A stretch of DNA of 64,000 nt from CBDDFQ01 sp965227035 (GCA_965227035.1 OZ245724.1:1054001-1118000), one strand, 5' to 3'; counted from the stretch's first letter, positions 1-8,349 are shown. Notes: generated by a model not told the origin, from the letters alone. Program-made: numbers and translations.

Positions 1-217
1 CGATCGTGTGATGGCCCGTATTCAGGAAATGCGCGGCGGCAAGGACTACGACGCAGATTTCGCGACGCGCATGAAGGGTGACGGGTTGTGGGCGCAGCTA
101 TTGGCGCAGCGATTCGAGAAGGCCTGCAATCGCCTCGGCTTCAATAGGGAACGGGTAATGCTCGATGCTTCGCGATTCAGACCGCCATCCCCTCAAGGGC
201 AGGGCGCACTGTTCTAG
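1..217 (+). CDS. C-terminal end of a PA0069-family radical SAM protein (5' truncated)
   Basis: The reading frame is open from the left edge (codons in register with base 2) and stops at 217, giving about 71 residues. The visible tail contains RIQEMRGGKDYDADF, TRMKGDGLWAQLL and a terminal QGALF. This resembles the C-terminus of PA0069-type radical SAM proteins (MRGGK..., GTRM.G.G..A, ...SLF). The CxxxCxxC cluster would lie upstream, outside the window. The stop overlaps the stop of the convergent eptA by four bases (CTAG). The family call rests only on this tail. Confidence 0.7.
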   Translation, partial: DRVMARIQEMRGGKDYDADFATRMKGDGLWAQLLAQRFEKACNRLGFNRERVMLDASRFRPPSPQGQGALF

Positions 218-1974
218 CGAACCGGTCGGATCGCGATTGGCGCGATGGCGCTGACGTTGATCGCGCCCGCTGCAGACGGTGCGATGGCCGTGGCGACGTT
301 CTCTGCGCGGCATCCGCTGAACAGATCCATGTCTCGCTCGTAGACGCTCGAACTCACATCGGCCAAGCCAAGAATGGTGTGAAAGTAGTTGTCGTGCGAG
401 GCGGTTGCATCGCGGTGCGATTCAAGGCAGCCCATCTTGACCTTATTTCTGGACTGGAACGAGGCCGACAGCCAGACCACCCAGGGCACATGCTTTTGCT
501 CGTCGGGCGCGATCGAATAAGGCAGTCCGTGCAGATAGATGTTGTTCTCGCCAAGCGATTCGCCGTGATCGGCAACATACATCATGGCGGTGGAGTAATC
601 GGGTTGGCGTGCCTTGAGCCAGCGAATGGTCGATGCGACGAAATGATCGGTGTACACAACCGTGTTGTCGTAGGAATTGATCAGGTCTGCGCGGGCGCAT
701 TTGCTCAGTTCGTTGCTCAGACATTCGGGCTTGAATTTCTTGAAAGCTGCCGGTGCACGCTTGGAATAAGCCGGACCATGCCCACCCATCTGATGAAGGA
801 CGACGACAACGCCTTTCGCGCGCTTGTCGGCCGGCAATGCCGCGATTCGCTGATCCAGATCTTTCAGCATCACTTCGTCGTGACATTCGGATTCGCCACA
901 GGCGGCGGGATCTTTGTCGTTGGTGGTCGATGCACTGGCGACCCGATCGCAGACCGTCTTGCAACCGGACTGGTTGTCGACCCAAAGGATCGCAAGACCC
1001 GCGTGCTGCATGACATCGAGCGCATTTTCTCGTTCGGTCTTGCGTGAGCCGAACTGCTTGCGGGTGAAGTTCGAGAACATGCACGGCACCGAGATTGCGG
1101 TGTTCGTGCCGCAGGACCAGGCGTTCGTCAGGCTGACTACACCTTCTTTGGCGAGTTCCGGATTGGTATCCCGGTCGTAGCCATTCAAGGAAAAATTGCC
1201 GGCGCGCGCTGTCTCGCCCAACACCAATACAACCAACGGCGGTTTGGTCTGGTTCTCGTACGAGGCCCCTAGCTTCGCGTCGCGCCCGATCGGATCGATG
1301 ATCGACGTGTCGTGCCGGAATGGCCGGTACGCAATGTTGCCCGCTGCGTAGACCGAATTCAGCGGATTGATCATGTAGCGCAGGCTGGTGTTGTTGCGCA
1401 TCGTGGACGAGAAGTCCGGAAAAATCGCAAGAGTCGCCCCGACCGTTAGCACAAGGCTTGCGACCAGCAGAATCGCGGTTTGCAGCGTTTGTTTACCGAA
1501 TGACATCGGTCGGATCGGAACGCGCCACAACAGCACTGCAGGCACGACTGCGAGCAGCAGCACGGTGACGAGCATTTCCACGCTCAGCAAATCTGCGGTC
1601 TCGCGCATGTCGGTCTGCATTGCGTTGACCATCATGGTCGAGTCGATCACGACGCCGTAGCTCGTCATGAAATAAGTGCCTATTGCGGCGGCAACCAGGA
1701 AAAAAGTGACTGCGGGTTTGACCGTCTTGCGCCAGGAAAACAGGCCCATGACCAGTGCTGTCGCAGCGAAGATGATGACCGCCATGCCCAAGCCCAGCTT
1801 CAAGGTCTGGGCAGTCGAGCGATCCGGCAGTGCGATCACGGCGCGCCACAACGCGTAATTGCCGACCGTCGCGAGCCACAGACTTGTCAGCACGACAAGA
1901 AGAAAGGGTGAACGTGGGGCGGGACGCGACTTGACGCGCGACAGAAAGCGCGGGGAGGTGGCGGGTGACTGCAT
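214..1974 (-). CDS. eptA: Phosphoethanolamine transferase, lipid A modifying (EptA/PmrC family)
   Basis: The product is 586 residues, usual for the family. It transfers phosphoethanolamine from phosphatidylethanolamine to lipid A on the periplasmic face of the inner membrane, lowering negative charge and polymyxin sensitivity. Residues ~22-185 hold about five hydrophobic segments. The alkaline-phosphatase-like domain starts near 245 with VLGETARAGNFSLNGY, in which Thr255 of GET is the expected phospho-acceptor. Further motifs are WSCGTNTAISVPCMFS (~286-301) and the metal-binding YVADHGES near 465-475. Paired cysteines typical of the periplasmic domain are present. A PmrA-type box lies 24 bases upstream of the ATG, which fits PmrAB control. 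No clear ribosome-binding site precedes the ATG. A paralogue acting on other glycans cannot be excluded. Confidence 0.92.
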   Translation of the reverse strand: MQSPATSPRFLSRVKSRPAPRSPFLLVVLTSLWLATVGNYALWRAVIALPDRSTAQTLKLGLGMAVIIFAATALVMGLFSWRKTVKPAVTFFLVAAAIGTYFMTSYGVVIDSTMMVNAMQTDMRETADLLSVEMLVTVLLLAVVPAVLLWRVPIRPMSFGKQTLQTAILLVASLVLTVGATLAIFPDFSSTMRNNTSLRYMINPLNSVYAAGNIAYRPFRHDTSIIDPIGRDAKLGASYENQTKPPLVVLVLGETARAGNFSLNGYDRDTNPELAKEGVVSLTNAWSCGTNTAISVPCMFSNFTRKQFGSRKTERENALDVMQHAGLAILWVDNQSGCKTVCDRVASASTTNDKDPAACGESECHDEVMLKDLDQRIAALPADKRAKGVVVVLHQMGGHGPAYSKRAPAAFKKFKPECLSNELSKCARADLINSYDNTVVYTDHFVASTIRWLKARQPDYSTAMMYVADHGESLGENNIYLHGLPYSIAPDEQKHVPWVVWLSASFQSRNKVKMGCLESHRDATASHDNYFHTILGLADVSSSVYERDMDLFSGCRAENVATAIAPSAAGAINVSAIAPIAIRPVR

Positions 1975-1997
1975 GCCCGCGATTCTGTTCAGGCTAG

Positions 1998-2014
1998 CTT
2001 AAGTCCCCATTAAG
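1998..2014 (-). promoter_or_regulatory. PmrA-box-like direct repeat upstream of eptA
   Basis: Read on the minus strand the sequence is CTTAAT-GGGGA-CTTAAG: two hexamers, 5-base spacing. This matches the enterobacterial PmrA (BasR) binding consensus. It lies 24 bases from the eptA ATG, the classical PmrA target. If PmrA-box-to-start distances known from enterobacteria hold, transcription would begin close to the ATG and the leader would be very short. Confidence 0.65.
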
Positions 2015-2085
2015 TCAGCAGTTTGGCCCACGGCCTCTGTGGTCAGAGGGCGTTTCGGCGTCTGTCGGACGCTCCCGAGCCTGGA

Positions 2086-2952
2086 TCACAACTGGGCAGA
2101 GTGATGCCTCAGATGGTCGTCCATAAACGTAGAAATGAAGTAGTAACCGTGGTCGTAGCCTTCGTGCATCCGCAGGGTCAGTGACTGGCCGACCTTTTTG
2201 CAGGCAGCCTCGAACAGGTGCGGATGCAGCTGCTTTTCAAGGAAGCTATCCGCAGTCCCTTGATCGATCAAAATACCGCCCAGGAACGGCGCGGTAGGCT
2301 GCGCTTGCATAAGCTCGGTCGCGTCATGCGACTTCCAGGTTTCGCGATCCGGTCCTAAATAGCCGCCGAAGGCTTTCTCGCCCCACGGGCATTGTGTGGG
2401 TGCAGCAATCGGCGCGAACGCGGACACCGACTTGAACAGCTCGCGATGACGCAAAGCCAGCGTCAATGCGCCGTGCCCGCCCATCGAATGTCCGAAAATT
2501 CCTGCGCGATTCAAATCGACGGGCAGTGTTTGGGCAACAAGAGGCAGAAGTTCGTCGACGATGTACGACTCCATCTTGTAGTGCTTGGCCCAGGGCAACT
2601 GCGTGGCATCCAGATAGAAACCCGCACCGACGCCGAAATCCCAGCTCGCCGAGTCGCCCTCGATATTTGCACCACGCGGACTCGTGTCAGGCGCGAGCAA
2701 CGCGATTCCAAGTTCAGATGCGAGGCGCTGCGCACCGCCCTTGATCATGAAAGTTTCTTCGGTGCAGGTGAGGCCCGCCAGATAGGTGAGCAGCGGCACC
2801 TTCCCGCCGGCCGCATCGATCTTTGATTGCGGCGGCAGGTACACCGAGAACTTCATCGGAAGGCCGATGACCTCGGACGCATGTTTATAAAAACGCTGAA
2901 TGCCGCCGAACGAACGGTGTTCGCTGACGACTTCTGGTGAGGACGCTGTCAT
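2086..2952 (-). CDS. fghA: S-formylglutathione hydrolase
   Basis: The product is 288 residues, the usual length (esterase D family, alpha/beta hydrolase). It hydrolyses S-formylglutathione to formate and glutathione in the cytosol, the second step of glutathione-dependent formaldehyde oxidation. The nucleophile elbow is GHSMGGHGALTLA (~149-161), with Ser in GHSMGG. The N-terminal SFGGIQRFYKH and the LTYLAGLTCTEETF block are characteristic of the family. A C-terminal EGYDHGYYF supplies the catalytic His. The gene starts 15 bases downstream of the frmA stop, so the two are surely co-transcribed. Vanillate O-demethylation elsewhere in the window is a likely formaldehyde source. Confidence 0.95.
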   Translation of the reverse strand: MTASSPEVVSEHRSFGGIQRFYKHASEVIGLPMKFSVYLPPQSKIDAAGGKVPLLTYLAGLTCTEETFMIKGGAQRLASELGIALLAPDTSPRGANIEGDSASWDFGVGAGFYLDATQLPWAKHYKMESYIVDELLPLVAQTLPVDLNRAGIFGHSMGGHGALTLALRHRELFKSVSAFAPIAAPTQCPWGEKAFGGYLGPDRETWKSHDATELMQAQPTAPFLGGILIDQGTADSFLEKQLHPHLFEAACKKVGQSLTLRMHEGYDHGYYFISTFMDDHLRHHSAQL

Positions 2953-2967
2953 TGCGGAATCGGTGAA

Positions 2968-4086
2968 TCAATACAGCACGACGCCGCGAATCGACTCGCC
3001 GCGCTTCATCAAGTCGAAGCCCTTGTTGATGTCTTCCAGCGGCATGGTGTGGGTGATCAGGTCGTCGATGTTGATCTTGTTTTCCATGTACCAGTCGACG
3101 ATTTTCGGAACGTCTGTGCGACCGCGAGCGCCCCCGAAAGCGGAGCCTTCCCAATGGCGGCCGGTCACCAGCTGGAACGGGCGTGTGCTGATTTCCGCAC
3201 CCGCTTCGGCCACGCCGATGATGATGCTGCGGCCCCAACCTTTGTGGGTGCACTCGAGCGCCTGACGCATGATTTTCGTGTTGCCGATGCACTCGAAGGA
3301 GTAGTCGGCACCGCCATCGGTGAGCTGCACGATCGCATCGACGATGTTGCCGCCCGCGGCCTCGATGTCTTTCGGATTCAGGAAATGGGTCATGCCGAAC
3401 TTGCGCGCCATGGCTTCACGAGCCGGGTTGATATCGACGCCGATGATCTTGTCTGCGCCCACCATCTTCGCGCCCTGAATGACGTTCAGGCCGATGCCAC
3501 CGAGTCCGAACACCACCACGTTCGCACCCGCTTCCACCTTCGCCGTGAAGATGACCGCACCGATGCCGGTGGTCACGCCGCAGCCGATGTAGCAGACCTT
3601 GTCGAAGGGAGCGTCTTCGCGAATTTTCGCGAGAGAAATTTCAGGCGCTACCGTGTAGTTGCTGAAGGTCGACGTGCCCATGTAATGAAAGATCGGCTTG
3701 CCGTCGAGGCTGAAGCGGCTGGTGGCGTCGGGCATGAGGCCCTTGCCTTGAGTGCCGCGAATCAGCTGGCACAGATTGGTTTTGCGCGAGAGGCAGAACT
3801 TGCACTGGCGGCATTCCGGTGTGTAGAGCGGAATGACGTGATCGCCTTTTTTGAGGGTGGTGACACCGGGGCCGACATCGACCACGATGCCCGCGCCTTC
3901 GTGCCCAAGGATCGCCGGGAAAATGCCTTCCGGGTCGGCGCCCGACAGCGTGTAGTAGTCGGTATGGCAAATGCCGGTTGCCTTGATTTCGACGAGAACT
4001 TCGCCGAATTTCGGTCCTTCCAGATCGACGGTTTCGATGGTGAGGGGAGCTCCGGACTTCCAGGCAACTGCGGCTTTGGTTTTCAT
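2968..4086 (-). CDS. frmA: S-(hydroxymethyl)glutathione dehydrogenase / class III alcohol dehydrogenase
   Basis: The product is 372 residues from the ATG at 4086. A longer frame begins at 4152, but family members begin close to MKTKAAVAW, so the shorter start was chosen. The enzyme is NAD-dependent and zinc-containing and oxidises the spontaneous formaldehyde-glutathione adduct to S-formylglutathione. Visible motifs are the catalytic-zinc region GICHTDYYTLSG and GHEGAGIV, the structural-zinc cysteines CRQCKFCLSRKTNLC, and the Rossmann stretch VFGLGGIGLNVIQGAK. fghA follows 15 bases downstream in the same orientation. A dnaJ terminator separates this pair from the chaperone genes. Confidence 0.95.
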   Translation of the reverse strand: MKTKAAVAWKSGAPLTIETVDLEGPKFGEVLVEIKATGICHTDYYTLSGADPEGIFPAILGHEGAGIVVDVGPGVTTLKKGDHVIPLYTPECRQCKFCLSRKTNLCQLIRGTQGKGLMPDATSRFSLDGKPIFHYMGTSTFSNYTVAPEISLAKIREDAPFDKVCYIGCGVTTGIGAVIFTAKVEAGANVVVFGLGGIGLNVIQGAKMVGADKIIGVDINPAREAMARKFGMTHFLNPKDIEAAGGNIVDAIVQLTDGGADYSFECIGNTKIMRQALECTHKGWGRSIIIGVAEAGAEISTRPFQLVTGRHWEGSAFGGARGRTDVPKIVDWYMENKINIDDLITHTMPLEDINKGFDLMKRGESIRGVVLY

Positions 4087-4176
4087 TTTTACGACTCTAA
4101 AAAGAAGGGCTTCGAGAACATTCGAAAAGACAGCCGTCACTATAAAGGACACGCGTGAAACAGCCGGTGCGCAAAA

Positions 4177-4209
4177 GAAAAGCCCGCCGCGAATGAACGC
4201 AGCGGGCTT
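4177..4209 (-). terminator. Rho-independent terminator after dnaJ
   Basis: On the minus strand AAGCCCGC and GCGGGCTT form an 8-bp stem around a 14-base loop, followed by TTCTTTT. It lies 22 bases past the dnaJ stop and upstream of frmA, so it insulates the two transcripts. Confidence 0.8.
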
Positions 4210-4230
4210 CCGCTTTATCGAACCCGTCGA

Positions 4231-5379
4231 TCAGCCGAAGAAGTTCTTCGCCTTATCGAACCAGCCCTTTTCACCCGGGCTGTGCTTGGCGCCACCCTTG
4301 CGAAGGGAGTCGTCGAGTTCCTTGATCAACTTGCGCTGATGTTCGGTGAGCTTGACCGGCGTTTCCACCGAAATGTGGCAATAGATATCGCCGGCATTCG
4401 ATGAGCGCACGCCCTTGATGCCCTTGCCGCGCAAACGGAACTGCTTGCCGTTCTGGGTGCCTTCGGGAATATCGATGGCCGCTGCGCCCGCCAGAGTGGG
4501 CACTTCGATTTCGCCACCCAGCGCAGCAGTGGTGATGCTGATCGGCACCACGCAGTGCAAGTCGTCGCCGTCGCGCTCGAAGGTGGTGTGCTTCTTCAGG
4601 CGAATCTCGATGTACAGATCGCCAGGAGGGCCGCCGTTGGTGCCCGGCTCGCCGTTGCCGGCGCTGCGAATGCGCATGCCGTCGTCGATGCCGGCTGGAA
4701 TCTTCACTTCGAGGGTTTTGTTCTCTTTGATCTTTCCCTGGCCGTGGCAGGTGGTGCAGGGTTCGGGAATGATCTTGCCGGTGCCGTGACACTGCGGGCA
4801 GGTCTGCTGCACGCTGAAAAAGCCTTGGCGCATTTGAACCACGCCCGCGCCATTACAGGTGGTGCACGAGATCGGCTTGGTGCCCGGTTTCGCGCCGCTA
4901 CCGTGGCAGGTGTTGCATTCGTCCCATGAAGGAATACGGATCTGCGCATCCTTGCCGTTCGCAGCTTCTTCGAGGCTGATCTCCATCGAGTAGCTGAGAT
5001 CGTTGCCGCGATAGACCTGGCGTCCACCGCCGCCACGACGTCCACCGGCTGCACCGCCGAACACGTCACCGAAGATGTCGCCGAACGCTTCTGCGAATCC
5101 GCCGAATCCTTCGCCACCACCACCGCCACCGCCACGCATGTTGGGGTCGACGCCGGCATGGCCGTACTGGTCGTAAGCGGCCCGCTTCTGCGGATCGCTG
5201 AGCATTTCGTAAGCCTCTTTGGCTTCCTTGAATTTTTCTTCTGCGGCTGCGCTCGCGTCACCCTGATTGCGGTCGGGGTGATGCTTCATCGCCAGCTTGC
5301 GATAAGACTTCTTGATGTCCTCGTCCGAGGCGTTCTTCGCGACGCCCAGTACTTCGTAATAGTCTTTTTTAGTAGCCAT
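4231..5379 (-). CDS. dnaJ: Chaperone protein DnaJ
   Basis: The product is 382 residues, full length for a type I Hsp40. The J domain (1-70) contains the HPD triad in KHHPDRNQGD. It is followed by a Gly/Phe-rich stretch with an eight-glycine run (~80-115). Four zinc-finger repeats lie between ~155 and ~215: CNTCHGSG, CTTCNGAG, CPQCHGTG and CTTCHGQG. The C-terminal substrate-binding domains are complete. The protein delivers substrates to DnaK and stimulates its ATPase. dnaK lies 115 bases upstream with a hairpin terminator between them, so dnaJ expression may be tuned by partial read-through. Confidence 0.97.
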   Translation of the reverse strand: MATKKDYYEVLGVAKNASDEDIKKSYRKLAMKHHPDRNQGDASAAAEEKFKEAKEAYEMLSDPQKRAAYDQYGHAGVDPNMRGGGGGGGEGFGGFAEAFGDIFGDVFGGAAGGRRGGGGRQVYRGNDLSYSMEISLEEAANGKDAQIRIPSWDECNTCHGSGAKPGTKPISCTTCNGAGVVQMRQGFFSVQQTCPQCHGTGKIIPEPCTTCHGQGKIKENKTLEVKIPAGIDDGMRIRSAGNGEPGTNGGPPGDLYIEIRLKKHTTFERDGDDLHCVVPISITTAALGGEIEVPTLAGAAAIDIPEGTQNGKQFRLRGKGIKGVRSSNAGDIYCHISVETPVKLTEHQRKLIKELDDSLRKGGAKHSPGEKGWFDKAKNFFG

Positions 5380-5399
5380 CGTTTTCTTCAGCTTGAGGC

Positions 5400-5444
5400 A
5401 AAAAGCCGCGGTGCGGATTCGACACTCGAATCGCGCAACGCGGC
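5400..5444 (-). terminator. Hairpin with T-run in the dnaK-dnaJ spacer
   Basis: On the minus strand GCCGCG pairs with CGCGGC, and an inner GATTCG/CGAATC stem closes on a five-base loop. Five T residues follow. It lies between the dnaK stop and the dnaJ start, so it probably acts as a partial terminator or mRNA stabiliser that lowers dnaJ relative to dnaK. Confidence 0.65.
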
Positions 5445-5494
5445 ATTGGGGAAGGGGAGGGCAACTTTGCTCATTGCCTCTCTAAAAAAGGGGA

Positions 5495-7444
5495 TCAGCC
5501 CTTCTTGACTTCCTTGACTTCGGCGTCGACCACGTTGTCGTCGGCCGGACGATTCGAAGCAGATTCCGCACCAGCTGCACCCGACGCGCCTGCTGCGTTG
5601 CCCGCTGCAGCTTCAGCTGCCTGAGCTTCGGCGTACATCTTCTCGCCGAGCTTCTGGCTGACTTCCATCAGCGTGGCGCTCTTCGCGTCGATATCGGCCT
5701 TGTCTTCGGTTGCCAGAGCGGCTTCGGTGTCTTTCACCGCAGCTTCGATCTTTTCCTTTTCGCCGGCGTCGAGCTTGTCACCATGTTCGCCCAGCGACTT
5801 CTTCACGCTGTGCACCAAAGCTTCAGCCTGATTGCGCGACTGCACCAATTCGAGCTTCTTCTTGTCTTCCGCAGCGTTCAGCTCGGCGTCCTTCACCATC
5901 TTCTGAATTTCTTCTTCCGACAAACCGGAGTTCGCCTTGATGGTGATCTTGTTTTCCTTGCCGGTGCCCTTGTCCTTCGCGCCGACATGCAGGATGCCGT
6001 TGGCGTCGATGTCGAACGACACTTCGATCTGCGGCGTGCCGCGCGCTGCGGGCGGAATGCCTTCGAGGTTGAACTCGCCCAGCATCTTGTTGCCGGTCGC
6101 GATTTCGCGTTCGCCCTGGAACACCTTGATGGTCACGGCAGGCTGGTTGTCGTCGGCGGTCGAGAAGGTCTGTGCGAACTTGGTCGGGATCGTCGTGTTC
6201 TTGGTGATCATCTTGGTCATCACGCCACCGAGGGTTTCGATGCCGAGGGACAGCGGAGTCACGTCGAGCAGCAAGACGTCCTTGCGATCGCCGGAGAGAA
6301 CCTGACCTTGAATCGCGGCACCGACGGCCACGGCTTCATCGGGGTTCACGTCCTTGCGCGGTTCCTTGCCGAAGAATTCCTTCACCTTGTCCTGCACCTT
6401 GGGCATGCGGGTCATGCCGCCCACCAGGATCACGTCGTGAATGTCGCCGACCGACACGCCAGCATCCTTGATCGCCACGCGGCAAGGAGCGATCGTGCGT
6501 TCGATCAACTCGTCCACCAGAGCTTCCAGCTTCGAGCGGGTGAGCTTGACGTTCAAGTGCTTCGGGCCGGTCGCATCTGCCGTGATGTAGGGCAGGTTGA
6601 TGTCGGTCTGAGCGCTGTTCGAGAGTTCGATCTTTGCTTTTTCGGCAGCTTCCTTCAGGCGTTGCAGTGCCAGCACGTCCTTCGACAGGTCGATGCCTTG
6701 TTCCTTCTTGAATTCGCCGATGATGAAATCGATGATGCGCTGGTCGAAATCTTCGCCGCCCAGGAAAGTGTCGCCGTTGGTGGACAACACTTCGAACTGC
6801 TTTTCGCCATCGACGTCTGCAATTTCGATGATGGACACGTCGAAAGTACCGCCGCCCAAGTCATACACCGCAATCTTGCGATCGCCCTTTTCCTGCTTGT
6901 CCAGGCCGAAGGCGAGGGCAGCTGCAGTGGGTTCGTTGATGATGCGCTTGACGTCGAGGCCAGCAATGCGGCCAGCGTCTTTGGTAGCTTGACGTTGTGC
7001 GTCGTTGAAGTAAGCGGGAACGGTAATGACCGCTTCGGTCACTGCTTCGCCGAGGTAGTCTTCCGCGGTTTTTTTCATCTTGCGAAGAATCTCGGCGCTG
7101 ACCTGTTGGGGCGATACCTTCTTGCCGCGCACTTCCACCCATGCATCGCCGTTGTCGGCTTTGGTGATGGTGTAAGGCATGAGGTTGATGTCCTTTTGGA
7201 CTTCTTTCTCGTCGAACTTACGGCCGATCAAACGCTTGACTGCGTAAAGGGTGTTCTTCGGGTTAGTGACCGACTGGCGTTTCGCAGACGCGCCGGACAG
7301 CACTTCGCCGTCTTCCTGATACGCAATGATCGACGGCGTGGTGCGAGCACCTTCCGAGTTCTCGATCACTCGCGTGGTGTTGCCTTCCATGATGGCGACG
7401 CACGAGTTGGTGGTGCCAAGGTCAATACCGATGATTCTTCCCAT
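5495..7444 (-). CDS. dnaK: Chaperone protein DnaK (Hsp70)
   Basis: The product is 649 residues. The N-terminal ATPase domain opens with GIDLGTTNSCVAIMEG and contains the AVITVPAYFNDAQRQATKDA and YDLGGGTFDVSI blocks. The substrate-binding domain starts after DVTPLSLGIETLGG (~395). The C-terminal lid ends in an Ala-rich linker and the acidic/basic tail DAEVKEVKKG. AGGAG lies eight bases upstream of the ATG. The protein is the central cytosolic folding chaperone, working with the flanking grpE and dnaJ products. The order grpE-dnaK-dnaJ on one strand is the classic heat-shock operon arrangement. Confidence 0.98.
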   Translation of the reverse strand: MGRIIGIDLGTTNSCVAIMEGNTTRVIENSEGARTTPSIIAYQEDGEVLSGASAKRQSVTNPKNTLYAVKRLIGRKFDEKEVQKDINLMPYTITKADNGDAWVEVRGKKVSPQQVSAEILRKMKKTAEDYLGEAVTEAVITVPAYFNDAQRQATKDAGRIAGLDVKRIINEPTAAALAFGLDKQEKGDRKIAVYDLGGGTFDVSIIEIADVDGEKQFEVLSTNGDTFLGGEDFDQRIIDFIIGEFKKEQGIDLSKDVLALQRLKEAAEKAKIELSNSAQTDINLPYITADATGPKHLNVKLTRSKLEALVDELIERTIAPCRVAIKDAGVSVGDIHDVILVGGMTRMPKVQDKVKEFFGKEPRKDVNPDEAVAVGAAIQGQVLSGDRKDVLLLDVTPLSLGIETLGGVMTKMITKNTTIPTKFAQTFSTADDNQPAVTIKVFQGEREIATGNKMLGEFNLEGIPPAARGTPQIEVSFDIDANGILHVGAKDKGTGKENKITIKANSGLSEEEIQKMVKDAELNAAEDKKKLELVQSRNQAEALVHSVKKSLGEHGDKLDAGEKEKIEAAVKDTEAALATEDKADIDAKSATLMEVSQKLGEKMYAEAQAAEAAAGNAAGASGAAGAESASNRPADDNVVDAEVKEVKKG

Positions 7445-7496
7445 TTCTATTTCTCCTAAATACTAAAAAACTGTTCTGAAACCAATGAGTCCGAGT

Positions 7497-7542
7497 TGTG
7501 GATAACTCAGGCTCTTTTCAAGTGTCGATCCGGTGTGGACAA
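7497..7542 (-). promoter_or_regulatory. Two DnaA-box-like 9-mers in the grpE-dnaK spacer
   Basis: The minus strand carries TTATCCACA (7497-7505), a perfect match to the DnaA-box consensus, and TTGTCCACA (7534-7542), one mismatch away. The first sits inside a palindrome, GAGTT-N6-AACTC. Both lie in the 113-base spacer upstream of dnaK. Function as DnaA sites is inference. Confidence 0.4.
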
Positions 7543-7557
7543 CGAATATTTCTGTAA

Positions 7558-8133
7558 TTAATTGGGCGCGCTGACGGTCACCAGTGCCGGACGCAGCACA
7601 CGGTCGGAAATCAGGAAGCCCTTTTGAAGAACCATGACGACCGTGTTGGGGTCTTGTCCGGGTGCAGGCACTGCGCTGATCGCCTGATGCGAATGCGGGT
7701 CGAACTTGGCGCCGGCGGCGGGGTTGATCTCGATGACCTTGTTGCGCTCGAGCGCGGCCTTCAACTGGCGAAGCGTGGCTTCGGCACCTTCGCGAATCTG
7801 CTCGATCGTCGCTTCCTTGATCGCGAGTCCGGCTTCCAGGCTATCCATCACCGGCAGCAGGCTTTCCGCAAACGATTCGATCGCGAATCTGCGAGCCTTC
7901 GACATGTCTTCCTCGGCGCGGCGACGCGTGTTTTGCGTGTCGGCGTGAGCGCGAAGGTACTGCTCGGCAAGCTCGGCGTTCTTGGCTTGCAGGGCGGCAA
8001 GCTCGGCCTTCGCAACCGCCAGCTCGTCTTCGGGCTGCGCGTTGGCTTGCTGCTGAGCGCTCTCGCTGAAATCGGCGGAGGTCAAACCGGGTTCTTCGCT
8101 GGAATTGGTATCGGGTTTTTGATTTTCAGACAT
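7558..8133 (-). CDS. grpE: Nucleotide exchange factor GrpE
   Basis: The product is 191 residues from the ATG at 8133. The frame extends upstream to 8340, but that segment runs through a promoter and a terminator, so it is not coding. The N-terminal ~45 residues are acidic and low complexity. A long coiled coil follows (LAVAKAELAALQAKNAELAE and onward). The C-terminal beta domain contains GAKFDPHSHQAI and ends KGFLISDRVLRPALVTV, family hallmarks. GrpE releases ADP from DnaK. A heat-shock-type promoter lies ~40-65 bases upstream of the ATG. Confidence 0.97.
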   Translation of the reverse strand: MSENQKPDTNSSEEPGLTSADFSESAQQQANAQPEDELAVAKAELAALQAKNAELAEQYLRAHADTQNTRRRAEEDMSKARRFAIESFAESLLPVMDSLEAGLAIKEATIEQIREGAEATLRQLKAALERNKVIEINPAAGAKFDPHSHQAISAVPAPGQDPNTVVMVLQKGFLISDRVLRPALVTVSAPN

Positions 8134-8171
8134 GCTGGAAATTGATGAAAAGTGATTGGCTTCCAAACACC

Positions 8172-8197
8172 ATGAGGCCGCATCTCCCCGTTTCAAG
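8172..8197 (-). promoter_or_regulatory. Sigma-32 (RpoH) type promoter for grpE-dnaK-dnaJ
   Basis: On the minus strand CTTGAA (8192-8197) is followed after 14 bases by CCTCAT (8172-8177). The heat-shock consensus is CTTGAA-N13-15-CCCCAT, so only one -10 base differs and the spacing is optimal. It sits just downstream of the FKBP terminator hairpins and ahead of grpE. Confidence 0.75.
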
Positions 8198-8270
8198 CAG
8201 GGAATTTGGTTTTTTGGAGTTTTTTGCGAGATTTCGCAGAATCCGGCGTTCTTTCGGCCGGATTCTCGCG

Positions 8271-8299
8271 AAAAAAAGCCGTTTCGAAGGGAAACGGCT
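8271..8299 (-). terminator. Rho-independent terminator after the FKBP gene
   Basis: On the minus strand AGCCGTTT and AAACGGCT form an 8-bp stem with a 7-base loop, followed directly by seven T residues. A second hairpin lies immediately downstream (AATCCGGC/GCCGGATT, 8240-8264, with an outer GCGAG/CTCGC pair). The tandem arrangement isolates the grpE heat-shock promoter from read-through. Confidence 0.8.
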
Positions 8300-8349
8300 G
8301 GGATTGGACTCTCGTCGAGAGTTCGAATCCTGTGCGGCAAATAAACCGC

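Noticed and set aside
5400..5444. Possible RNA thermometer ahead of dnaJ
   Set aside because: The hairpin does not enclose the dnaJ ribosome-binding region and ends in a T-run, which fits a terminator better.
5783..7459. 558-codon open frame antisense to dnaK
   Set aside because: It mirrors dnaK exactly and has the composition expected of a reverse complement of a GC-biased gene.
8301..8340. tRNA-like 3' end (GTTCGAATCC then GTGCGGC) with a matching GCCGCAT 160 bases upstream
   Set aside because: The T-stem does not pair, the distance is far too long for a tRNA, and the region is occupied by a terminator and the grpE promoter.
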